Source: Bidens hawaiensis
Taxonomy: Eukaryota; Streptophyta; Magnoliopsida; Asterales; Asteraceae
Assembly (NCBI GenBank): GCA_021521415.1
Contig: JAIQDT010000677.1
Coordinates: 558,001 to 622,000, forward strand
Length of the DNA stretch: 64,000 nucleotides
Direction: 5' to 3'
In this document: positions 57,389-64,000 of the stretch, in pieces
How positions within the stretch are numbered: position 1 is the stretch's first letter
How the letters are laid out: each line of letters opens with the position of its first letter
The notes under the pieces: model-generated
Told to the model about the DNA's origin: nothing
The model's input: only the letters and a program-made list of their open reading frames with translations
Databases searched by the model: none
Made by a program: the position numbers and the translations under genes

Positions 57389-57432
<44 letters not shown>
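57389..57432. repeat. (ATT)n microsatellite
   Basis: About 14 ATT units, with further ATT/ATC-rich DNA up to 57900. The poly-Asn reading frame on the minus strand comes from this repeat. Confidence 0.95.
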
Positions 57433-57435
<3 letters not shown>

Positions 57436-58470
57436 AGATATAGTATTATCATTATTATTATTAACAAGATTATTAATATTATTATTATTACTATTATCTT
57501 TTAACAAAACTATTATTATTATCATTATTATTATAAATATTAAAGTTATTAATATTATTAAAGATCATATTATTATTATCTTCATATTATTATCATCAAT
57601 AATTAGCAATAATATAATTATAGCTATTTTATGAATTCGTTTAGAAATCAAACCGACATCGAGTATAATATCATTATTTACCATCAATATTATTTATTAT
57701 TATTATTTTTATCAACAACATTTTAATTAATACTAAGATCGTTATTCTTAAACTAATATTATTAGTATTATACTAAATTAGTATTATTAATAATAATTAT
57801 TGTTATTATTATTATTATTATCATTTTTATTATCATTATTATCTTATATATCTATATATATATATATGTATTCATAACATGTTCTAAAACTATTATTATC
57901 ATTACTATCATTACCATTAATAATATTATTATAAACTTGATTATCAATTCATTTTTTATAAAACCGAACCATTGATTAAAAACCCGTCTTGTCTTTTTTA
58001 ATATTAGTTTAGCTAATTAAAAGCCTCAATAAAATAATATTATTTTTATTTTAATTATCAATTAAGTGTGAGTCTTTAATCGTTAACAAATTAACCGGTA
58101 ACCCGATTAACAACCGAACCTCCATGTTTCAAATGTAGTTTCAACTAAAGTTCAAGTTCATTAATATATTTTATTTAATCGTTTTCAATTAGCTTTCAAG
58201 TCGGATTCGTTCGTTTCGTTTACAAGCTTTCTATTTGTCGATCATTTATTATTTCCCAATTCGTCAATCGAGGTGAGTACTTTCATACCCCTTTTTTCAA
58301 CTTTCGTTTTGGGGTGACATTTCATACTTATCAAACTAAATGCTTTATATACTTGAATCTTAAACCCACAAACGTGATTGTATACCTTACTTGAATAATT
58401 GCGCGAATTGGTGTTCTATGCTTACATGCTTATATGCTTATGTGTTTATCGCTTTTGGATGGTGGAACTA

Positions 58471-58670
58471 TAAATCCTATACCATTTGGCAACCCCTCAT
58501 GGCAAGGTGTCGTTAACGTAATGCAATTAATGATAACTATTAAATCCTAGACTACTTGGCAACCCCTTGTAGCTAGGTGTTGCTAATGTGATTAGCAATT
58601 GTCAATAAAATCCTAAACTATTTGGCAACCCCTTATAGTTGGGTGTCGCTAACTTGTTAGCGATAACTAA
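58471..58670. repeat. 66-70-bp tandem repeat, three copies
   Basis: Units begin at about 58471, 58541 and 58607, each with AAATCCTANACTANTTGGCA, then ACCCC and GGTGTNGCTAA. They lie inside the old LTR-like segment. Confidence 0.85.
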
Positions 58671-59052
58671 TTTATCCAAGTTTATAGCTATTATTTATGG
58701 TTTCGTATATAAGTTTTGTGGCTTTTCATTACTATATACTTATATGCTCAAACTTATGAATTGCTCACCAACCTTTGTGTTGACAAACTTTATTTTATGA
58801 AATGTTACAGGTTTGACTTTTGTTGACTCGAGGACTTGATGAGAACGTTACCAAGACCTTTAGGATATTAGTAAAACGAACAATATAAATGTTACTTGTA
58901 TTCAATTTGTTTGTATGAACGAGATGTGTTGATTATTGGATTATGAAATAAAATGAGTTAAATAAATATTGTCACTTTAAATAGTGTCTTGTGTATTTTT
59001 TCAATCACGTTGCACCCCGGCATGTTCCGCCGCCTTTGGTCGGGGTGTGACA

Positions 59053-59677
59053 AGTATGGACCCGATTACAATAATATAGTTTGATCAGAGTGGGACATCG
59101 GACTTTTCAAGTTCGAAAATGTGGTAGCCAAAATACAGGAAAGTCATTGTTTAAAAAGGAAATGTAAATGCCCCTCTCTTTAAACAAGACTCGGGCTATT
59201 TTTGTTTTTTAGTTCGGTTATCGTAACGAACATGATGAAAACCGACTGAATTCATGTAGACTCAACCTCCTCAACGCCCGGGATCGATAACGATCGGGAT
59301 TTACCAACAATCGAGTTTTTCCGACCAACGTCATGCCATTGGTTCACCCCAATTTTTATAATATTTTTGTCTTAGTTTCGATACTATAACGCACGTAACC
59401 GAATTCACGTCGACTTACCGTATCAACGTTTGCGTTTTACGATTTCCCGAGTTTTATCGACCTGCCCAGCGCGTTATAGTTGTATAAAAAGAAGTAATTT
59501 GTGTTTGTTTGGTTAAGTTTAACCGAATAAATGAAGGAATATATATTTTTTATTTTATTATATTTAGGATACGATTGGGAAGAAGAATATATACGGAGAG
59601 AGGATGAAATCAATGAAGTCAAAGACTGACTTCATTCATTTCGTGTAGATTAGATTCTTCTTCTCCTTCTCTCACCG

Positions 59678-59721
<44 letters not shown>

Positions 59722-59980
59722 CTGTCTTCCCCAAGCCCAAATATCTTTCATCAATAATAATCAGGTAATCATCCTACCAATCAATCACTTGTATTTGTAT
59801 ACATACATGCATACGCACGCATCTAATTATCTACTCTATTAAACATGCCTAATTTTAATCACTCAGCTGATTTCGCTTACTTCTCCATTGTTTTGATGAT
59901 CCAACTGTTGGCTTGATTTTACATTTTTACTACTACTACTACTACTTGTTGCTGTCTGACTCAATTACTATTGGCTTGCC
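59053..59980. other. Upstream region of the RCE1-like pseudogene
   Basis: Holds two related segments with AACGNACNTNANNNAACCGA and ATTCANGTNGACT words (59225-59260 and 59385-59420), then a CT-rich stretch and an (AAT)n run at 59678-59721. The latter may be the old 5' UTR, with a donor-like TCAGGTAATC at 59762. No start codon for the pseudogene was identified. Confidence 0.4.
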
Positions 59981-60269
59981 CAAGCCTCCGCTTAAGAAGC
60001 AAACTGCAGGCGAATTGCGTCTTTCACAAAGGTAAGCCGCTTATTGATAAAATTATTATGAAACTTAGTTAAAACTATCATTTTGAATCGGCAGGCTTAT
60101 TGATCAATTAGGAACCATTGTTAAAGGTGGTATGCTTTAGCAGGGGCGGCTTGGGCATAGGGCGATGTGGGCTACCGGCCGGGGCACTTAATTTTCGGGG
60201 GCACAAATTTTTATATATATAGATATTTTTAGGAAAAATAAATATATATATTTAATGTTTACTCTAAAT

Positions 60270-60370
60270 ATACAATAACTAGGTTGGTCTAGTGGTAAAG
60301 GAGGATGACTTCCAATCAAATGGTTTCAAGTTCTAGTCTCACTTGTCTCTTACTTGAGACATTTTTAAGT
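60270..60370 (+). mobile_element. SINE-like remnant in the pseudogene intron
   Basis: TTGGTCTAGTGGTAAAGGAGG and GGTTTCAAGTTCTAGTCTC resemble tRNA-type A and B boxes at the right spacing. The body and tail are not clear. A GC-rich GGGCTACCGGCCGGGGCAC stretch just upstream belongs to another dispersed repeat. Confidence 0.35.
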
Positions 60371-61030
60371 TCATTTCGTACACAAAGTTTTTTATACAAC
60401 CTAAATCATAACCAAGTAAGCCCATTTAAAAATTTAATTGTTTAAACCAAACAAAAAACCCATTTACATAAGGCCTAAAATTTTTTTTTCTTGTAATATT
60501 TCATTACTCGTTAGAGTCTACGGGCCTTTTTATTTCGGCTCGGCCGAGGCATATAAATTCTCGGAGACGGACCTTGTTTTAGCTAATGGACCGGATGAAA
60601 ATAAATGAATAAATAAAAGGTTTGCTTTTAAGTTTGTTTGTTGTAAACCATCAATTGTTCATATTAATATATTTAATTTTTAATTAAGTGACATGCTACG
60701 ATAATCTATTTTTTGTTTCGAATTTAAACAAAATTTGCGAGTTTAAATTGCTTTCCTTTTCTATATAATAATAACATGTGATTATGTGAATCTTTGATTT
60801 GAATTATACACGTGTTTACATTTCCTTCCTTTTCTCTAAATACAAACTTGAATATATAATTTTCCAAGACAGTATAATATTTCAAACACTTAAAAGAATT
60901 TTACCGATTTTGACTGGCACCCATTTTAGGGGCCGATTAGGTGAAATCGGATCGGTAGCCCTCCGATTTCCAATTAATTGGTGGCTAATCGAGATTTTAT
61001 AACACTGGATTTCAGTAAGGGGGGGAGTGA

Positions 61031-61635
61031 ATACGGTGATGTCATAAGTGTAACGTTACACGGAAACCAATCAAAACTACATAGTTTTGATTCAAAACCC
61101 TCTATTTATTTTAATCATTTCCGTGTTTATGATTATTCCATGTCTTGCTTAAGTCGCAACAGCTACCGGAATCAAAACAATAACCATGCTATGTTTTAAA
61201 ATCTGCCAAAATGTCAACGCTTTGATCTAAATGATTGTTTATAGGGATTTCATCCCAAAAATCCAATGCCTTCAGTTTTTAATTGAGAAAATGTTTACAG
61301 TTGTTTTAAAATAGAATTTTAAGTAATGTATACATTTTAAAATAGAATTTTAAGTAATATTCAAAAAATAAATTAAGTTATATATCCAAGAAATGGTAGT
61401 CACTGGAGTACGAGCTAGATCAAAAGGATGAAAATTTAAGTAATGTTTTTTTGGTGAAGTTTGGGGATATGATGCAGCTTAATAAATTCAAATGTTTTCC
61501 ATATTCAAGATTACTAAATTAAGTGTTTTTTTTATAAAAATGGAAAGAATTTAAAGTTAATTAGGGGTTTTGAATCAAAACTACGTAGTTTTGATTGGTT
61601 TTTCGTGTAAGGTTACACGTATAAGAACACCGTAT
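61031..61635. mobile_element. MITE-like element with ~75-bp inverted ends
   Basis: The left end ATACGGTGATGTCATAAGTG and following CAATCAAAACTACATAGTTTTGA pairs with the right end (TCAAAACTACGTAGTTTTGA, then GTTACACGTATAAGAACACCGTAT). It lies in the first intron of the RCE1-like pseudogene. No clear target-site duplication was found. Confidence 0.6.
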
Positions 61636-62260
61636 GCAAAACAGTTTTAGACTTTAGTTGCAGAAGGCAGTCAAATTAACATTTTATGCTTCTGCTGTTT
61701 AAAGTTGTAACGAACTTGATTATTTTGACTGCTAGGCACAATAATTAGACAACCAATTCCATATCATAAATCTAAATATGACATTATTTATTACTTTCTT
61801 TGTGATGTAGTGTTATATAGTAACTTTTTATTTGCCTTGTTTCTTTATGTTTTTACTTGTAGATATAAGTGAATTGAACCTACCCAAGACGTGTAACATA
61901 TCTTTCCCAAATTGAAAAGATGACCTCATGAACTTCGAAGTAACTATTCGCCCTGATGATGGATACTATTTGTAAGTATATCTTTTTAGTTTTCTTTGTT
62001 GTTACTTGTTAGAATTATAATTTCTTTTGTTTACAATTTGTGAATCATAGCTTACTTTTATCCAACATATTATCTGTTTCCAGAGGTGGCACCTTTACAT
62101 TTACCTTCCAGATTTCATCCATCTATCCACACGAGGCACCAATGGTCAAATGCAAAACAAAGGTACAAACTTTTTAGTAACCATAGATATTCTTGATCTT
62201 TTTGGTACTTTATAGTTCAACTTATATGTAACAAATCATGCAATTCTTAGGTATACCATC

Positions 62261-63318
62261 TGAAGAAACACTAACCGGACCCCGGGCAGATTACGGATAA
62301 CCTGGGGGTTAGATAGATGTTTCCCACGAGGGGTTAGACCCGGCAAAGATGGTTCTTCTGATAACCTGCAAAACAGACACCGTGAGCTTGTCACTGAGAA
62401 GGGGGGGGGGGTTCCTCCTTGTGACCACCTTCCGGCGTGAGAATCAGACTAGATTGCTCTTTAAATATAAATGTATATTAAGAGATTGCTAGAGCAGATA
62501 TCAGGTATAATATGATAAGATATGTTAAGATGAGATGATCATACCATTTGTGGTATTTATAGCCGAAGGTAGGTTTCCAAGGAGGTGTGGCCTGCTGAAT
62601 AGTATTCCTGTTCCACCAACAGTGGCCTACGCACGTGCCATGCTGGTAGTTGGTGGGTAGGCAGCGGCTGATAGTGACCAGGCCTGCTGTGTACTATTCC
62701 TTTTTCACCAACTACAGGCTATGCACGTGGTATGTCAGGAGTTGGTGAGTAGGTAGCGGCTAATAGTGACATACAGTACAAGAGCATGCTGCTCGCCATA
62801 CTGTTGTCAATGAGCTGTCGTATCTTTGGACAGATCTTTTGCCCATACCTCGTCAGGTACAGTAAAAGATCCTCAGTATCGTACGGACTGGCTCATTTGG
62901 GCGGGAGTATTCCCCCTCCCGCCTTTGTGCGGAGCTGTTCCCGGCTTGCTCATTCCTTCTTCAGGTGACTGCTGAATTATTATGAGAGTTAAGCCTTGTG
63001 CGTGTAGCCATGCTGCGCGGGTGGCCTTCCCTGATGGCCGGTATCCGTAACTGCGGGAACAGGCGGAGTACCTGGAAACCATTGGGAGGCGTTTCCTGCG
63101 GGGACAGCTTGCGTACCGCACTTGAGAACGTCACGTCTCTGAGCGTGGTGGGTCCTGCTGATCCAGTTGGTTTCTGCGCAGACGTTCCTTTAGTTTAGTC
63201 TTGCGGGTTCAACCGCGCAGACGTCCGTTAAGGAGTCTTGCGGGTTGAACTGCGCAGACGTCCCTTTTCAAGGTGAGTCTGTGGGTCCAACTGGGCTCTG
63301 CTGGGACCTACCTCTTCA
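62261..63318 (-). mobile_element. Solo LTR of the 27-35 kb Gypsy family
   Basis: Reverse orientation to the LTRs at 26891 and 34216: plus-strand start TGAAGAAACACTAA, end CCTACCTCTTCA. The exact duplication CCATC flanks it (62256-62260 and 63319-63323), inside the catalytic-site exon of the E2 pseudogene. At 1058 bp it keeps the segment with the TATA box that the 3' LTR at 34216 has lost. No internal region remains, so LTR-LTR recombination has removed it. Confidence 0.93.
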
Positions 63319-63588
63319 CCATCCCAACATTGATTTGGATGGAAACGTGTGCCTTAACATTCTCCGTGAAGACTGGAAACCTGTGCTAAATATAAACACT
63401 ATAATTTACGGCTTGTATCATCTATTCACGGTAAATTTTTTTATAATCAATACAAAACTCTTGTTATCATTATCATTGTATGTATTTGTGGATTTGTGTT
63501 GAATTTTTATATATGGTTTCTGTTTGCAGGAGCCGAACCATGAGGATCCACTTAACCGAGAAGCAGCTGCAGTATTAAGAGACAACCC

Positions 63589-64000
63589 TGTTAGAAAATA
63601 AAATCAAATAAAAGATATTCAAGGAGCAAAATAAGGCATCATTTCCATTCTTGGAAGATCACATTAACAATGACAGGAAATTCAGACCGTTGCTTTGCAA
63701 TAATCAAGCAATCAACTTTATTTGATTATTATTTCTATTTTTGAGATAAAGAAGTTTTGTATTTATATTGTTCCATCTTGTTCTTTTTACTCTGTACTAG
63801 AAACTCCAAAATCAATATACAAGTTTTTCATATTTTCAATTCTTAACATGGTATCAAAGCAGTGTTTGAGATCATTGAATTAGACCTGCTCAATACAATT
63901 CATCATCTATATGATTCCTTCAAGTCTCACAGAATAGAAAATGGCCGACAAAATCAACAATCATGAGCTTGTTTTACAAATCACCAATCTCATAAAAATC
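63589..64000 (+). mobile_element. Start of another Copia element (continues beyond window)
   Basis: A 260-bp LTR (63589-63848, TGTTAGAAAA to TCTTAACA) is followed at once by the primer site TGGTATCAAAGCAG (63849-63862). An ATG at 63941 opens MADKINNHELVLQITNLIKI, like Copia Gag starts. The insertion is in the last visible exon of the E2 pseudogene. Short LTRs suggest an Ale/Retrofit-type element, but that is a guess. Confidence 0.8.

Larger units (their letters stand above)
56974..59052 (-). mobile_element. Old Gypsy LTR-like sequence, right part
   Basis: On the minus strand the right edge reads TGTCACACCCCGACCAAAGG then CGGCGGAACATGCCGGGGTG, a start typical of plant Gypsy (chromovirus) LTRs. 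It continues leftward through an (ATT)-rich interior and is cut by the SIRE insertion. No second LTR or coding part is present here, so it is a solo LTR or fragment. No target-site duplication was found. Confidence 0.4.
59981..63588 (+). pseudogene. RCE1-like: RCE1/UBC12-like NEDD8 (RUB)-conjugating E2 pseudogene
   Basis: Exon remnants: 59981-60031 (KKQTAGELRL), 61863-61971 (DISELNLPKTC, then DDLMNFEVTIRPDDGYY), 62084-62162 (GGTFTFTFQISSIYPHEAPM), 62251-62260 joined to 63324-63430 ([17 protein letters not shown] with the catalytic Cys), 63530-63588 (EPNHEDPLNREAAAVLRDNP). RCE1/UBC12 is the E2 that transfers NEDD8/RUB to cullins. Here the first exon has an extra T that shifts the frame just before HKD, exon 2 has TGA for the Gly after FPN (61913-61915), a solo LTR splits the catalytic exon, and a Copia element interrupts the last exon. 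The N-terminal ~25 residues and the C-terminal end are not seen. Introns show it is not a processed copy. Confidence 0.9.

Noticed and set aside
57285..57467. Poly-Asn frame on the minus strand
   Set aside because: Direct product of the (ATT)n microsatellite.

Overview
This is plant nuclear DNA. It has AT-rich intergenic sequence, spliceosomal introns with GT/AG ends, plant-type Copia and Gypsy LTR retrotransposons, tRNA-derived SINEs, small TIR elements and a NAC transcription-factor gene. The retrotransposon families (a SIRE-type Copia with an extra 3' ORF, a Gypsy element with an antisense gene) fit a eudicot, and I suspect Asteraceae, but that rests on remembered family resemblance. Most of the 64 kb is transposon. 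Only one cellular gene looks intact, and one is clearly dead.

Layout. 1-14 kb: AT-rich repeats and small DNA elements: a direct duplication at the left edge, a possible Helitron, several MITE or foldback elements, a Harbinger-like MITE carrying a SINE, and a decayed Cassandra-like miniature retroelement whose LTRs hold 5S rRNA-like sequence. 14168-24517: a Tnt1-like Copia element on the minus strand in the order LTR-internal-LTR-internal-LTR, enclosed by one 5-bp target-site duplication (AAATT). 26891-34906: a Gypsy element (TSD GTGAC) with a sense gag, no pol, and a six-exon antisense gene that has its own TATA box.

37975-42790: a five-exon divergent NAC gene on the minus strand. Its second intron holds a hAT-type element with an internal 41-bp minisatellite. 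43.5-59 kb: a SINE, then what looks like an old Gypsy LTR, split by a young 12.45-kb SIRE-type Copia element (TSD ACTCT). This element has a decayed gag-pol and an intact 937-codon extra ORF. Palindromic GCGAAGTT/AACTTCGC arrays lie upstream of the LTR TATA box, in the gag leader, and around a second, internal TATA box before the extra ORF.

59.98-64 kb: an RCE1/UBC12-like (NEDD8/RUB E2) pseudogene. It is broken by a frameshift, a nonsense codon, a solo LTR of the same family as the 27-35 kb Gypsy element (TSD CCATC inside an exon), and the start of another Copia element in its last visible exon.

The strongest candidates for something undescribed are the SIRE element's repeated promoter-like arrays with its accessory ORF, and the non-autonomous Gypsy element with convergent sense gag and antisense multi-exon gene.
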